DNA of 64,000 bases from a gamma proteobacterium endosymbiont of Lamellibrachia anaximandri (GTDB lineage Bacteria > Pseudomonadota > Gammaproteobacteria > Chromatiales > Chromatiaceae). The DNA lies in assembly GCA_016756855.1 (NCBI GenBank), contig JAESPD010000009.1, forward strand, positions 25,338 to 89,337, given 5' to 3'. Both the position numbers and the translations under genes were made by a program. Below, in pieces: positions 54,913-64,000 of this stretch (within the stretch, counting starts at the first letter, position 1; the number at the start of each line of letters is the position of its first letter). The notes below the pieces were generated by a model. That model ran no database searches and was not told where the DNA came from. It was given only the letters and a program-made list of their open reading frames with translations.

Positions 54913-55620
54913 ATGAAAAGCCATATTAAAACCGCTATCGTTGCCACCATCGCAATCTCCCTGTTCTCCACCAATGTTCTTGCAGCGGGTGGCGGCAAAG
55001 GCAGAAGCGGTGGTAACAACAGAGGTGGTGGTTCCACCGGGCTGGACGCCAATGAAGCCTCTCATCTCACCTTCATGCGGGAGGAGGAAAAGTTGGCGCG
55101 TGATGTCTATCTGAGACTTGGGGAGTGGTATCCCGACCAAGGCGTGTTCAACAGGATCGCCACCACTTCCGAGCAGACTCACACCGACACCATGCGTGAC
55201 AAGCTGGCCCAGTATGGCCTGGAAGATCCCAATCCTGATACCAACAACCTGCCGCAGAGCCTCGGCGTGTTCACCGGTGAGGAGTGGGGCTGGTACTTCG
55301 ATGAGAAGTTTGCGGCGCTCACCGCTGCGGCTGTCGGCAGTGAGCTGGATGCCCTCTATGTTGGCGCCTACATCGAAGAACTGGATATGCACGACATCGC
55401 GGATTGTCCGCAGGTGATGGTGGACGCAGGTTATAACGACCCTTGTGGTCTCAACTACACAGATGAGAGTGGCTTGATCAACGCATATCGTTCACTGGTT
55501 GACGGTTCAGAAAACCATTTGCGCGCCTATGTGGGCCAGATCGAAGCGGTCATCGGTGTGGGCAATTACGAGGCGCAATACTTGAGCCAGGAAGATGTGG
55601 ATGCGATCTTAAGTCGTTAA
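54913..55620 (+). CDS. DUF2202 ferritin-like exported protein
   Basis: 235 residues: signal peptide (IKTAIVATIAISLFSTNVLAAG), a Gly/Arg-rich linker (GGGKGRSGGNNRGGGST), then a four-helix ferritin-like domain. Candidate metal ligands are in FMREEEKLARDVYLRL (Glu), TTSEQTHTDTM (Glu, His), IEELDMHDI (Glu, His) and GSENHLRAYVGQIE (Glu, His), which repeat in the DUF2202 pattern. Two cysteines (DCPQV, DPCGL) may form a disulfide. Start follows GAGGAAA at a good distance. Function is unknown; oxygen or metal chemistry is possible. Confidence 0.85.
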   Translation: MKSHIKTAIVATIAISLFSTNVLAAGGGKGRSGGNNRGGGSTGLDANEASHLTFMREEEKLARDVYLRLGEWYPDQGVFNRIATTSEQTHTDTMRDKLAQYGLEDPNPDTNNLPQSLGVFTGEEWGWYFDEKFAALTAAAVGSELDALYVGAYIEELDMHDIADCPQVMVDAGYNDPCGLNYTDESGLINAYRSLVDGSENHLRAYVGQIEAVIGVGNYEAQYLSQEDVDAILSR

Positions 55621-55652
55621 CGGCCAATTGCTCCAGTCTATCGAAGAGGTTG

Positions 55653-55685
55653 CGATGCGGATTAGGCTTTTCGCACTCCGCATCG
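55653..55685. terminator. Possible terminator hairpin after the DUF2202 gene
   Basis: CGATGCGGA and TCCGCATCG form a perfect 9 bp stem with a 15-base loop, 33 bases after the stop. There is no T run, so it may instead be a processing or Rho-dependent site. Confidence 0.4.
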
Positions 55686-55716
55686 TGACCGTCCTGTTCT
55701 TCAAAAGAGATTTGGC

Positions 55717-56169
55717 ATGAGTAATAAATCCTTTGGCACCGTACTGTTGCTTGCCACATTCATTGCGGGAAGTGCCAATGCCGTTGAGTCCGATAGCGAT
55801 CATGACGGAGTGGTCGACGCCTTGGATCGTTGCCCGAATACTGCCCAGTTGAAAAAACTACCGGCCGATTTCAAATACGCAACAGCCGTCAACCAGGAAC
55901 GTTTGAAACCTGGCCCACGGGCCTATCCGGTGGATGCCCATGGTTGTGAACCTGACAACGACGGTGACGGAATCGTCAACAGCCAGGACTACTGTCCGGA
56001 AGACACACCCCAAGCGCTCAGCATGGGAATCGCCCCCAACGGCTGTCCGAAACACAGCGACCTCGACGGCACTCCCGACTATCGTGACAAGTGCCCCAAC
56101 ACCCCCCGCGGTATCAAGACCGATGCATTTGGATGTCCGGTGGTAAACAGGGCTTCCCAATCTCTTTGA
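55717..56169 (+). CDS. Thrombospondin type 3 repeat calcium-binding exported protein
   Basis: 150 residues with a signal peptide (FGTVLLLATFIAGSANA). Three Asp-rich repeats with paired cysteines follow: DSDHDGVVDALDRCPNT, DNDGDGIVNSQDYCPEDT and DLDGTPDYRDKCPNTP. These match type 3 thrombospondin repeats that bind calcium, often found before an OmpA-like domain. Here no OmpA domain follows, so it is either a stand-alone small protein or a truncated one. Ends 411 bases before the next gene. Confidence 0.78.
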   Translation: MSNKSFGTVLLLATFIAGSANAVESDSDHDGVVDALDRCPNTAQLKKLPADFKYATAVNQERLKPGPRAYPVDAHGCEPDNDGDGIVNSQDYCPEDTPQALSMGIAPNGCPKHSDLDGTPDYRDKCPNTPRGIKTDAFGCPVVNRASQSL

Positions 56170-56580
56170 AGTCATTGCACTTGATACATTCTGTCGAGTC
56201 CGCTCAGACGCATGCTTATTTGTGCATGGTTGCCGAGTCGAAGGAAATCCAGTCCGAAAAAGCGCATAGAGGGGGTCACTGTTACTGGCTGACGAACTTC
56301 CCGTTTGGGTAAACTGCTGCCCCGTTAAGAAACCCCTGATTAATTGAGTTACTGTCACCGACCGCAGGGAGAGACCTCAAGTTACCTTGCTATCAATAGG
56401 TTACGATGGTTGAGATTTTTCGCTATGCTTGAGTAGTGCTGCATGGATGTGGCGTTTAGGAGCCTAAGGGTGGAAATGGTATTTAATCAGAGATTCCAGA
56501 AGGTTGTTTCTGGCCAGTTTCTTTCTTAAGGCGTTTTGTTTCTATCTGTTTCCTTTCGGCGCGGCACTCTGAATATATAG
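56170..56580. other. Intergenic region before the outer-membrane barrel gene
   Basis: 411 bases with no reading frame of note and no strong hairpin. The 150 bases before the next start contain AT-rich words that may include a promoter, but no hexamer pair is convincing. No riboswitch or ncRNA could be recognised. Confidence 0.4.
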
Positions 56581-57825
56581 ATGAATAACCGACTCCTTCG
56601 CGCTAACCGGGCACCCTGGATTCGGCTGAGCCTGTTGCTCTGTATATTCTCTTTTCGTGGTTACGCGAGTGAAGTACCTTCGATGCCGAAGGAAAGCGAT
56701 AATCTTAACCTCTCATTTTCACTCGAGCTTGAAGAAAGATATAACAATAATATATATGCGGATGACTCTTTCGCCGTTTCCGACTGGGCTGCCATCATCG
56801 TACCGGCCCTCGCCGCAGAATTCGACATGGATGCCGTACGTCTCTCTCTGGATCTTGGTGTCGAGTCGGCTTTCTACCGGACTAATTCCCTTGAAGACTA
56901 TACGGATGGCCGGTTGAAACTCGGTGCGTTAGTCGTTGCCGACAACACTACTCACTTCATGTTGGCAACCGGGTACCATTTGAAACACGAAGAGCGAACT
57001 TCTCCAAACGACATTCGACGAACCTTAAGCCCCGTTGTCTACGATATTAAGGATGTAAGTATTGGTCTGCTTCACCAGCGTGGAGATTACAAACTGCGTG
57101 CCGGTATAATACAGGAGGCGTGGCGTTATGAAGATGGCGCAAGCCTGGAAGGGCCGGTTTACAATGGCGACCGTGATCGGGATATCAGGAGCATTGCTCT
57201 TCGACTGGAACGGCGACACACAAAAGATTTTTCATGGTTTCTCCAGGCATCCGGCGAACAGCGGATCTATCAACAAACTACTGATGATGCAGGTTTTCGA
57301 CGCGACTCCGATGGTTTCCGCAGTGCGGTAGGGATACACTTGAAACAGGGTGATACCTTCGATTTCGAGGCCTATCTGGGTTGGTTGGGACAAGAGTATA
57401 AAGAACCGGCGTTCAATAGGCTCAGCGCCGTTGATTTTGCGCTCAACATATACTGGCAACCCAGAGAGAAGTGGCAACTGTCACTCTCAAGTGACAGAAC
57501 GCTCAACGAGACGAGCCTCATTGACTCTTCCGGATATTTGGAAACCGCTCTTGATCTGGATATCTCCTATCAATTGACTTCAAGCACCCATCTCACCCTG
57601 TTTTCCGGGCTTGCCCTGTTTGACTACCTCGATACCACTAGGAAAGATAAAACAAACTTTGCAGGGGTAGCAGCCGACTATCAGATTGGGAAATTCGCCT
57701 CGCTTCGCGCACAGGCTGACTGGTCGAAGAACCGGACGGACGGGGGTGGGAGCCCGATTGGTGAAGTAGGCTCCAATGACTATACGATGAAGCGTATTTT
57801 ACTGAGTCTTGACATCATTCTTTGA
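56581..57825 (+). CDS. Outer-membrane beta-barrel protein
   Basis: 414 residues: a signal-like segment (IRLSLLLCIFSFRGYAS), then alternating amphipathic strands through to the end (MKRILLSLDIIL), as in outer-membrane barrels. The motif LELEERYNNNIYADD near the N-terminus is typical of the putative beta-barrel porin 2 family (BBP2-like), often encoded with exopolysaccharide or surface loci, although no such locus is present. There is no obvious ribosome site (ctctgaatatatag) before the ATG. Next to it, on the other strand, is an EnvZ/OmpR-like pair. Confidence 0.72.
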   Translation: MNNRLLRANRAPWIRLSLLLCIFSFRGYASEVPSMPKESDNLNLSFSLELEERYNNNIYADDSFAVSDWAAIIVPALAAEFDMDAVRLSLDLGVESAFYRTNSLEDYTDGRLKLGALVVADNTTHFMLATGYHLKHEERTSPNDIRRTLSPVVYDIKDVSIGLLHQRGDYKLRAGIIQEAWRYEDGASLEGPVYNGDRDRDIRSIALRLERRHTKDFSWFLQASGEQRIYQQTTDDAGFRRDSDGFRSAVGIHLKQGDTFDFEAYLGWLGQEYKEPAFNRLSAVDFALNIYWQPREKWQLSLSSDRTLNETSLIDSSGYLETALDLDISYQLTSSTHLTLFSGLALFDYLDTTRKDKTNFAGVAADYQIGKFASLRAQADWSKNRTDGGGSPIGEVGSNDYTMKRILLSLDIIL

Positions 57826-57848
57826 TTTTTCGGGGAGATGCGGCGGGA

Positions 57849-59174
57849 CTACTCTTCTGTTGAGAGCGGCAGGCGTAACGTAACTTCAAGGCCGCCGTAG
57901 CTTACCGATTCACCCAGCTCGATTTCCCAACCATTCGCATCACATAGCTGCTTGACCACCGCCAATCCCAGGCCGCTGCCTCCGGTGTCCAGGTTACGGG
58001 ATGACTCCATCCGCCAGAAAGGGTCGAAGGCAACTCGCCTGAATGCTTCCGGTATACCTGGTCCCCGGTCGGCAATGCGGATAATTATACTGCGGGCATC
58101 GGATTCACACGACAGTTCCACGGGCTGCTCATGGCTGTATCTGACTGCGTTATCCAGCAGATTCGTGGTGACTCTGCGCAGAGCGTTCGATGACAGTTTC
58201 CCCACACAACCTGGCGTGGCAGCCAATCTCACGGCATGGCCACCCCGCGCATATCCCCCAACGATCTCCAACAGCAATGCGCCCACATCGACGGTTGTTA
58301 CCTTGCTGGAGCCCAGGCTTCTGGCAAACTCCATCGCCTGGCCGATCAGGTTGTCCATCTCCTCCAGGTCGTCGAGAATTCCCTGCTCCAGCTCCGATTT
58401 CTGTTCAGACGGCAGTAACTCCACCGCGAGACGAATCCGGGCAATGGGGGTTCTCAGATCGTGGGAAACTCCAGCGAGCAGTGTGGTGCGGTTTGCCAGA
58501 AGTTCCCTTACCTGTGTATCCATACGATTGAAACCTCTTGCCAGTTCAGCAAGTTCGCTCGGCCCCTCTTCAGGAACCTGCACATGATCCTGGGCCTGCC
58601 CCAGCGTCGTTGTTGCTTCCGCCAGTCGTGCCAGGGGTTTGGTGATTCGCCGTACCAATACCAGGGAAACCAGGGTGACGATCAAGGTCCCCATGACAAC
58701 GATCAGCACCAGGGCCAGGGGGATCTGAACCTCCATCCTCTCCGCTTCAAAGCCGATCCTGAGTACCCGGCTTGCAATCGGGATATCGACCCATAGCCAA
58801 TCATCGCTAAAATCTGTTTTACGCAGTGCCACCGGCTTCCCGATCCGGTTCTCCAATGAATCAACCAATGCTGCCAGATAGGCCTTATCATCTTCATATT
58901 CGGCGATCTTGTTTTTGGCCTCGTAGATTCGCAACTGGTGGCTCTTGCGCATTTCACGTTCAAAGTCGGTACGAGTAGCCGGGGGCAGCTCAACCCAGGT
59001 TTTTGTCGATAATTCGATCAGCGCAGCAAGGTCATCCGCTGCCTGACGTTCGATGGGTCTAAGAATTAGCGTTACATTCACCAGCACGGCAAAAAGGGAA
59101 AAAACCAGAAATGCCAAAGTGATCGTCAATCCGGTGCGACCAAATAGCGTTTGAGTGTATTTGGCCGGACTCAC
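57849..59174 (-). CDS. EnvZ-type sensor histidine kinase
   Basis: 441 residues: TM1 (ITLAFLVFSLFAVLVNVTLIL), a periplasmic part (about 45-150), TM2 (IPLALVLIVVMGTLIVTLVSLVL), HAMP, then the H-box GVSHDLRTPIARIRLAVELL with His238, and the ATPase domain (N-box NLLDNAVRYSHE, DRGPGI, GGSGLGLAVVKQL). Membrane sensor that phosphorylates the OmpR-like regulator whose stop overlaps its start by ATGA. The similarity to EnvZ lies in the H-box; the signal is unknown. Confidence 0.92.
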   Translation of the reverse strand: MSPAKYTQTLFGRTGLTITLAFLVFSLFAVLVNVTLILRPIERQAADDLAALIELSTKTWVELPPATRTDFEREMRKSHQLRIYEAKNKIAEYEDDKAYLAALVDSLENRIGKPVALRKTDFSDDWLWVDIPIASRVLRIGFEAERMEVQIPLALVLIVVMGTLIVTLVSLVLVRRITKPLARLAEATTTLGQAQDHVQVPEEGPSELAELARGFNRMDTQVRELLANRTTLLAGVSHDLRTPIARIRLAVELLPSEQKSELEQGILDDLEEMDNLIGQAMEFARSLGSSKVTTVDVGALLLEIVGGYARGGHAVRLAATPGCVGKLSSNALRRVTTNLLDNAVRYSHEQPVELSCESDARSIIIRIADRGPGIPEAFRRVAFDPFWRMESSRNLDTGGSGLGLAVVKQLCDANGWEIELGESVSYGGLEVTLRLPLSTEE

Positions 59175-59908
59175 GAGCTTGGCGCGTTACCCTTTGGCGT
59201 AAAGATATAGCCCTTGCCCCAGATGGTGCGAATATATCTTGGGTTGGTGGGATCCACTTCGATTTTCTTGCGCAGGCGCGTTACACGCACATCAATACTT
59301 CTATCATAGGGCATGCGCTCGTATCCCTTCAGTGTTTCCACCAGGTAGTCCCGTGTCAGCACCCTGTTCGGACTCCTGGCCAGTGTTTCAAGCAGCGTAT
59401 ACTCGCCCCCTGTGAGGGGTATCTCCTCTCCGCCTTTGCTAAAGACATGGGTCTGAAAATCGATGGTAAAGTCTCCAAAACTGAACGACTCTGTTGTCTC
59501 TGCAGCTTGATCAGATTGTCCAGGCAATTGCCGACGCCTCAAAACCGCACGGATTCTGGCCAGCAGTTCCCGTGGATTGAAAGGTTTTGGCAGGTAGTCA
59601 TCGGCACCCATTTCCAGCCCGATGATCCTGTCGATGTCCTCCCCTCGTGCCGTCAACATGATGATCGGGATCTCGCCGTTACTTCTCAGACGACGTGCTA
59701 TCGACAGACCGTCCTCTCCTGGCATCATCAGATCGAGAATGATCAGGTCAACCTGACTTCTCTCAAGATACTCATCCATCGCCACACTACCTTCCACTCC
59801 GTGGACGGCGAAATCCTCCTGTCCCAAGTAACGAATGAGCAGTTCCCTTAACTTCCGGTCATCGTCCACCACCAACAGGCGAGGGCTGGCACCAACGGAA
59901 TAATTCAT
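59171..59908 (-). CDS. OmpR-type response regulator
   Basis: 245 residues: receiver (acidic DDD at 15-17, phosphorylated Asp59 in LIILDLMMPGEDG, KPFNPRELLARIRAVLRR) and a C-terminal winged-helix DNA-binding domain (LTGGEYTLLETLARSPNRVLTRDYLVETLKG, then RSIDVRVTRLRKKIE and IRTIWGKGYIF). OmpR/PhoB family. The kinase gene overlaps its stop by 4 bases. Targets unknown; the outer-membrane barrel gene beyond the kinase is a candidate. Confidence 0.93.
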   Translation of the reverse strand: MNYSVGASPRLLVVDDDRKLRELLIRYLGQEDFAVHGVEGSVAMDEYLERSQVDLIILDLMMPGEDGLSIARRLRSNGEIPIIMLTARGEDIDRIIGLEMGADDYLPKPFNPRELLARIRAVLRRRQLPGQSDQAAETTESFSFGDFTIDFQTHVFSKGGEEIPLTGGEYTLLETLARSPNRVLTRDYLVETLKGYERMPYDRSIDVRVTRLRKKIEVDPTNPRYIRTIWGKGYIFTPKGNAPSS

Positions 59909-60141
59909 TATTGCGGTTCCTGAAACTACTGTGAGATCGATCGCAATGAAACAACCTGTAACAATTTTCGTCTATTGAGAAATGAAGGAGATACAAGCAT
60001 TGGTTAAAATATTCCTAAATAGAGAGGTCATTAAGATATCGGCAATTATAGGTGAACATCACAGGTTACACGCACTCATTTTCGATTGTAGGCGTAGACT
60101 GGTTTACCTGGAAATGGTTTTTGAGATATAACTGATTTGGT

Positions 60142-60474
60142 ATGGATTCGGCAATGCTTCGATTGACTAACAGACTGGTTTGTTTGCTGGTGCTAGTGCT
60201 GGCGACCAACGCCTATGCGCAAGAGAGTGGTGACGTCTTAATGGAAGATGAGGCCGGCACACCCAAAGCTGTTACTGCGCAAGAGGGCTTGAAAATGCGG
60301 GAGAAGGGTTCTTCCTGGACTTGGTTCGGCATGGGGTATGAGTCTCGCAGGGCAGCCCGTGAACATGTTTTCCGCTCGAAAACTGGTGGTGCTGCAGCCA
60401 ATTTAAGACAGCAATCAGAGGGCAGACAAATGCATCAGCAAAGTAATGGTCGCGGAAAAGGGCGTGACCGCTAA
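60142..60474 (+). CDS. Hypothetical small exported protein
   Basis: 110 residues: signal peptide (LVCLLVLVLATNAYAQ), then a hydrophilic domain rich in Gln, Arg and Gly (GGAAANLRQQSEGRQMHQQSNGRGKGRDR). The segment GSSWTWFGMGYESRRAAR stands out but is not a motif I know. Start may be the second Met (MLRLTNRL). No operon partner on this strand. Function unknown. Confidence 0.5.
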   Translation: MDSAMLRLTNRLVCLLVLVLATNAYAQESGDVLMEDEAGTPKAVTAQEGLKMREKGSSWTWFGMGYESRRAAREHVFRSKTGGAAANLRQQSEGRQMHQQSNGRGKGRDR

Positions 60475-60543
60475 AGCGCTTCTGCTCAATTCAACAGTTC
60501 CTTAACCATTGAGTTATCATTCTGCCTGGGGTGAGAAATAGAA

Positions 60544-62244
60544 TCAGGATTTGAATATCAGAAACAGATTGAGCAGAAACAACAGGCCGCAGAGAATCTG
60601 CCAGAAACGCAGTGGATTTCGCTCCAGCAACGGTAGCTGAGCGAGATTGCCGAATGCCGGATTGGGGTGTTCCAGGTCGTATTGAAACTCGGATAAAGAG
60701 TGATAACGTTTTGCGGGCTGGGGGTGTACTGCTTTCTCCAGTGCTCCATCGACCCAGGTGGGTATCTCAGGATTATAGTGGCGTGCTGGCCGGTAGTTCA
60801 GATGTTTTTTCGGGTTTGGCGTATCGCTCTCCCCATAAGGGAGTTTTTTTGTCAGCATCTCGTAGAGGATGACACCGACTGAATAGAGGTCTGATGCGTG
60901 GGTGCAGGCCTCTCCCCGCAGGCATTCCGGCGCCGCATAATCCAGGGTTCCCTGGGGTGCAGTGTGGTCGATTTCGCTGTCGATTTCGTCCATGCCGGCA
61001 ACCCGAATTGAGCCAAAATCGATCAGTTTTACAGTGCCGTGGTTGTCTATCATGATGTTGTCAGGTTTCAGGTCCTGATGAAACATCTCCATTCGGTGCA
61101 GGGCTCTCAAGCCACTGATAATCTGTTCCGCCAGAGAGCGGGTCTGATGCAGATCAGCGGGGCCATTGTCCTTGATCCACTGCCCCAGGCTGTGTCCCTC
61201 CACGTATTCGGCGATGTTGTAGAGAAAGCGACGGTTTCTGGGTTCGAGAATGCGCAGAATATGGGCATTGCGGATACGCCGTCCCACCCACTCCTCGTGT
61301 AGAAAGCCTTCAAGATAGTCTGCATCATCCCGGTAGTTGACCGACGGGGTCTTCAGTACCACCTTTTCGTCAGATTTGATATCCAGCGCCAGAAACACCT
61401 CGCTACGCTTGCCGGTGTGGATCTCACGCAGGATCTCGTAACCATCGATTTTAATGCCGGGTTGAAGGTCGGGAGGAAAAGGCAGATCTGAGACCCGCTG
61501 GAATATATCGGCCTCGGTCTCATGCGGGAGTTTCAATACCTGAATGATCTGGCAACTGGCATTGTCATTGCTGCCATTTTCCAGAGCCGTCTCTACCAGT
61601 GCATTGGCGCAGGCCTGCAGGTTGGAGTCATGGCTTTCGAGAATTTTCAATAATTCCCGGCGGGTGAAAAAGTCATGCACACCGTCGGTGGTAAAGATAA
61701 AGCTATCGTTCTCTTCCACGGCTACGGCATGGTAGTCGATGTCGATGTGAGGGTCGGCTCCCATGGCGCGGGAAAGAAACTCCTTCTCCTTGGAAACCCA
61801 AACCCGATGGTCGCGGGTGATCTGTTCCAGATCGCCATCCCGAAAGCGGTAGATGCGCGAGTCGCCGATATGCACGATATGGGCGGTGGTCGACTTGAGT
61901 ACCAAGCCGCTGAAGGTAGTGAGCATACCCCGTGCAGAGTCGTATTCTGACTGTCCCTGACCACAAAGCCAGCGGTTCAGAGCACCCAGCACCTTGCCGG
62001 CTGCAGTCTTGACGGTCCAGGATTCAGGCGTGCTGAAGTAGTCGGAGAGAAATCCCGATACACAGATTCGACTGGCCCGTCCTCCACCTTCGCTGGAACT
62101 GACCCCGTCGGCGATGGCCGCAGCAACCCCTTTGCTCAGGAGCAGGTTGTCTTCTGGTATACAGACGTTGCAGGTGTCGTCATTGTCCTCTTTGATGCCC
62201 GCCTCACTACGAAAGGCGTAATCAATTTCTAGTTTTGTGCTCAT
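60544..62244 (-). CDS. Fused PP2C phosphatase / Ser-Thr protein kinase
   Basis: 566 residues. The PP2C domain (about 5-240) has DYAFRSEAGIKEDNDD, AAIADGVSSSEGG, VHIGDSRIYRFRDG and GSNDNASCQII, matching the metal-binding Asp pattern. The kinase domain (about 265-525) has an IHTGKRSEVF loop, VVLKTP lysine, HQDLKPDNIM (HRD reads HQD), and IDFGSI. A hydrophobic segment at the C-terminus (FWQILCGLLFLLNLFLIF) anchors it. Such fusions are found next to nitrate transporters, as here (narK 102 bases upstream, same strand), suggesting control of nitrate uptake. Confidence 0.9.
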   Translation of the reverse strand: MSTKLEIDYAFRSEAGIKEDNDDTCNVCIPEDNLLLSKGVAAAIADGVSSSEGGGRASRICVSGFLSDYFSTPESWTVKTAAGKVLGALNRWLCGQGQSEYDSARGMLTTFSGLVLKSTTAHIVHIGDSRIYRFRDGDLEQITRDHRVWVSKEKEFLSRAMGADPHIDIDYHAVAVEENDSFIFTTDGVHDFFTRRELLKILESHDSNLQACANALVETALENGSNDNASCQIIQVLKLPHETEADIFQRVSDLPFPPDLQPGIKIDGYEILREIHTGKRSEVFLALDIKSDEKVVLKTPSVNYRDDADYLEGFLHEEWVGRRIRNAHILRILEPRNRRFLYNIAEYVEGHSLGQWIKDNGPADLHQTRSLAEQIISGLRALHRMEMFHQDLKPDNIMIDNHGTVKLIDFGSIRVAGMDEIDSEIDHTAPQGTLDYAAPECLRGEACTHASDLYSVGVILYEMLTKKLPYGESDTPNPKKHLNYRPARHYNPEIPTWVDGALEKAVHPQPAKRYHSLSEFQYDLEHPNPAFGNLAQLPLLERNPLRFWQILCGLLFLLNLFLIFKS

Positions 62245-62268
62245 CTTAACTTCCAGATTACCAATCTC

Positions 62269-62340
62269 GTAGGGGGGATCAAGCGCAGCGGATCCACCAA
62301 CCCCGGTGGATCCGTCGCTACGTTCCTTGATCCACCCTAC
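62269..62340. repeat. 72 bp intergenic palindrome with AAGCGCAGCG loop
   Basis: Outer arms GTAGGGGGGATCAAG (62269-62283) and CTTGATCCACCCTAC (62326-62340) pair at 14 of 15 positions. Inner hairpins are GGATC-AAGCGCAGCG-GATCC and GGATC (62308-62312) with GATCC (62329-62333). Same family as 2830-2913 and 9314-9391. It sits 6 bases after the narK stop and upstream of the kinase fusion gene. Confidence 0.75.
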
Positions 62341-62346
62341 GATTGC

Positions 62347-63813
62347 TCAACTCACCTCGATCATCTGCACACTACCATCTTCCATCACCTCGGCAGTATG
62401 ACCCTCAGGCTCATCCAGAAACTGAACAGCGACCAGGCAGACAATCGCTGAGCCTGCAATGACCAGGAAGAAGATCTGGGGTGACACGAAGGAGAAGACG
62501 GTAAGGAAGGTAACTGCGCCCACGTTGCCGTAAGCACCGGCCATACCGGCTACCTGACCAGTCATGCGTCGCTTGACCAGGGGCACCATGGCGAATACTG
62601 CCCCTTCACCTGCCTGCACAAAGAAAGAGCAGGCCATAGTGGCGATTACAGCCAGAGCAAGCGGCCAGCCAGAGGTGATCTGGGCCAGGATAAAGTAACC
62701 AACGGCCAGACCGGCGATAAGCAGGCTGAGCATCTTACGGCGACCGAACTTATCGCTGAAGAGGCCGCCGCTGGGGCGGGCCACCAGATTCATAAAGGCA
62801 AAACCCGAAGCCAACAGACCTGCCTGCACGATGCTCAGGTCAAAAGTGTCTTTGAAGAAGAGAGGCAGCATTGAAACTACGGCCAGCTCGGAGCCGAAAG
62901 TTACGAAGTAGGCGAGATCAAGGATCGCCACCTGCTTGAATTTGTAACGATGAATTTCCGGCACTTCTTCTACGAAGACGTGCTTGTTGATGCGCCATAC
63001 CTGTGAGGTCTGATAGGCATAGAGCACGGCAAGGCCGATATAGATTGCGTTGGCAGCGGTAGCACCAAGGATCTTCAGATTGTCAGGGCCAAGTTTCCAT
63101 GTCAGCACAGCCAGCGCCGCATACATGGGGATGTTCATCACCAGGTAGAAGAAGAAGTCGCCCTTGCTGGTCACTTCCATGGCACCGGTTTTCTTCGGCT
63201 TGAAGTAGGTGGAACCCTTCGGCGTGTTGCGTGCCAGTCTGTAGTAGATGAAGGAGTAGATCAGGGTGATCATACCGGTGGAAGCGACGGCATAGCGCCA
63301 GCCATCCTCTCCGCCGAACATCAGGGCCACTGTGGGCAGACTCATGGCTGCGGCAGCGGAGCCAAAGTTACCCCAACCACCGTAGATGCCTTCGGCCACA
63401 CCCACCTGCTTGGCGGGGAACCACTCTCCGATCATACGTATGCCGATGACAAATCCCGCACCGACGAAGCCTAGGGCAAAGCGGCTGGCCAGCAGTGCAG
63501 TATAAGAGTCAGCAACGGCAAAGAAGAAGCAGATGAAGCTGGATAGAAACAGCAGTGTCGAAAAGGTGATCCGAGGCCCGAATCGATCCACCAACATACC
63601 GATGACGATACGTGCCGGAATGGTCAAGGCCACATTGATGATCAGCAGCGCTTTCACCTCCTGCTGGCTCAGATTGAATGCCTCCTGAATCGAGGCCATC
63701 AATGGCGCATGGTTGAACCAGACCATGAAGGACAGGAAAAAGGCGAACCAGGTGAGGTGAAGTGTCTTTATCTTTCCTCTGAATGATAAAAGACCGAGTT
63801 TGTTTTCCGACAT
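62347..63813 (-). CDS. narK: Nitrate/nitrite MFS transporter, NarK family
   Basis: 488 residues and 12 membrane segments. Nitrate-porter signature regions are visible: [16 protein letters not shown] (TM5) and [18 protein letters not shown] (TM11), plus the substrate-coordinating arginine regions [15 protein letters not shown] (TM2) and [18 protein letters not shown] (TM8). Imports nitrate or exchanges nitrite at the inner membrane. No nitrate reductase genes are in the window. The PP2C-kinase fusion follows. Start ATG 63811-63813 is preceded by AAGGAGT. Confidence 0.94.
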   Translation of the reverse strand: MSENKLGLLSFRGKIKTLHLTWFAFFLSFMVWFNHAPLMASIQEAFNLSQQEVKALLIINVALTIPARIVIGMLVDRFGPRITFSTLLFLSSFICFFFAVADSYTALLASRFALGFVGAGFVIGIRMIGEWFPAKQVGVAEGIYGGWGNFGSAAAAMSLPTVALMFGGEDGWRYAVASTGMITLIYSFIYYRLARNTPKGSTYFKPKKTGAMEVTSKGDFFFYLVMNIPMYAALAVLTWKLGPDNLKILGATAANAIYIGLAVLYAYQTSQVWRINKHVFVEEVPEIHRYKFKQVAILDLAYFVTFGSELAVVSMLPLFFKDTFDLSIVQAGLLASGFAFMNLVARPSGGLFSDKFGRRKMLSLLIAGLAVGYFILAQITSGWPLALAVIATMACSFFVQAGEGAVFAMVPLVKRRMTGQVAGMAGAYGNVGAVTFLTVFSFVSPQIFFLVIAGSAIVCLVAVQFLDEPEGHTAEVMEDGSVQMIEVS

Positions 63814-63928
63814 GCGTTACTCCTTAGTGGAAAATGAAATATTTCCAAGCCACAAGCGATATCCGTGCCAAGTTTATATCATATTGTTTTTTACTAATGA
63901 ATTTTGTATATCAATCCATTCAGACATC

Positions 63929-64000
63929 ATGAAATGGCTCAATGGCGGTGCGTGGCAGGGCCAGCTTCGTTCGATTTTGGAGCAGTCTGAAGTTCTCGGT
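63929..64000 (+). CDS. Possible start of a divergent gene, cut by window edge
   Basis: An ATG at 63929 opens a frame that stays open to the window end (24 codons: MKWLNGGAWQGQLRSILEQS and more). No ribosome site is clear. It would be divergent from narK, across a 115-base gap that must hold both promoters. Too short to identify. Confidence 0.25.
   Translation, partial: MKWLNGGAWQGQLRSILEQSEVLG

Noticed and set aside
54835..55392. 185-codon open frame on the minus strand over the DUF2202 gene
   Set aside because: It is the opposite-strand shadow of a gene with signal peptide, ribosome site and a recognised domain; no ribosome site or family of its own.
56170..56580. c-di-GMP or other riboswitch in the 411-base gap
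   Set aside because: No conserved GEMM-type core or other aptamer pattern could be recognised.

Overview
The window reads as chromosome of a sulfur-oxidising, probably autotrophic gammaproteobacterium (Chromatiales / Sedimenticola / Ca. Thiodiazotropha-like). The placement is inference, from a DabA-type inorganic-carbon uptake locus at the left edge, a tusA-dsrE2 sulfur-trafficking pair, a NarK nitrate/nitrite transporter, an adjacent prfB-lysS pair with the classical +1 frameshift, and a CzcCBA metal pump. GC is moderate and coding density high, except in one AT-rich island.

Layout. 1-2631 (minus): DabA (cut by the window edge) and its NuoM-like membrane partner. 2926-4667: a Ras-like GTPase translationally coupled to a receiver-like protein. 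4867-9291: riboflavin synthase, an orphan amino-acid binding protein, a DUF2782 protein, and an ABC exporter with a small exported partner. 9420-11900: an Hpt/REC/degenerate GGDEF-EAL protein. 12020-20610: a complete nine-gene A/V-type ATPase operon (H-C-I-K-F-E-A-B-D). 20818-27376: SirB2, TrmO, an SDR, a nucleosidase-like protein, a GT2 glycosyltransferase and a large hybrid histidine kinase. 27525-29930: a tandem duplication of a sigma-factor-like gene; the second copy carries one in-frame amber codon. 29999-32690: prfB and lysS. 32779-35192: an LbtU-type porin behind a Fur-like palindrome, and an SO_0444-type metal permease.

35192-46406 is an AT-rich accessory island. It is bracketed by inverted copies of a ~45 bp hairpin sequence that directly abut czcA on one side and the metal permease on the other, so it appears to split a former czcCBA-permease operon. 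It holds IS110 and IS4 remnants, small membrane-protein genes, and three very large exported proteins: a ~1000-residue protein with two CcoP-like haem-c domains (the second with Cys where the axial Met is expected), a beta-helix + CHAP amidase protein overlapping it by ATGA, and a convergent protein with peptidoglycan-binding, RCC1 and pentapeptide-repeat modules. This is the best candidate for an undescribed system: several cell-envelope and peptidoglycan modules together with a redox protein.

46391-52458: czcA-czcB-czcC and a His-rich CzcI-like protein. 53055-54597: dsrE2, tusA and a TetR regulator, with the same palindrome (GACCGGTCGGTC) in front of both tusA and tetR. 54913-57825: a DUF2202 ferritin-like protein, a thrombospondin-type-3 protein and an outer-membrane beta-barrel. 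57849-59908: an EnvZ/OmpR-like two-component pair. 60142-63813: a small exported protein, a PP2C-Ser/Thr kinase fusion and NarK. Several intergenic palindromes recur, notably a hairpin family with an AAGCG(C/T)AGCG loop whose stems vary but stay paired. No rRNA, tRNA or CRISPR array was seen.
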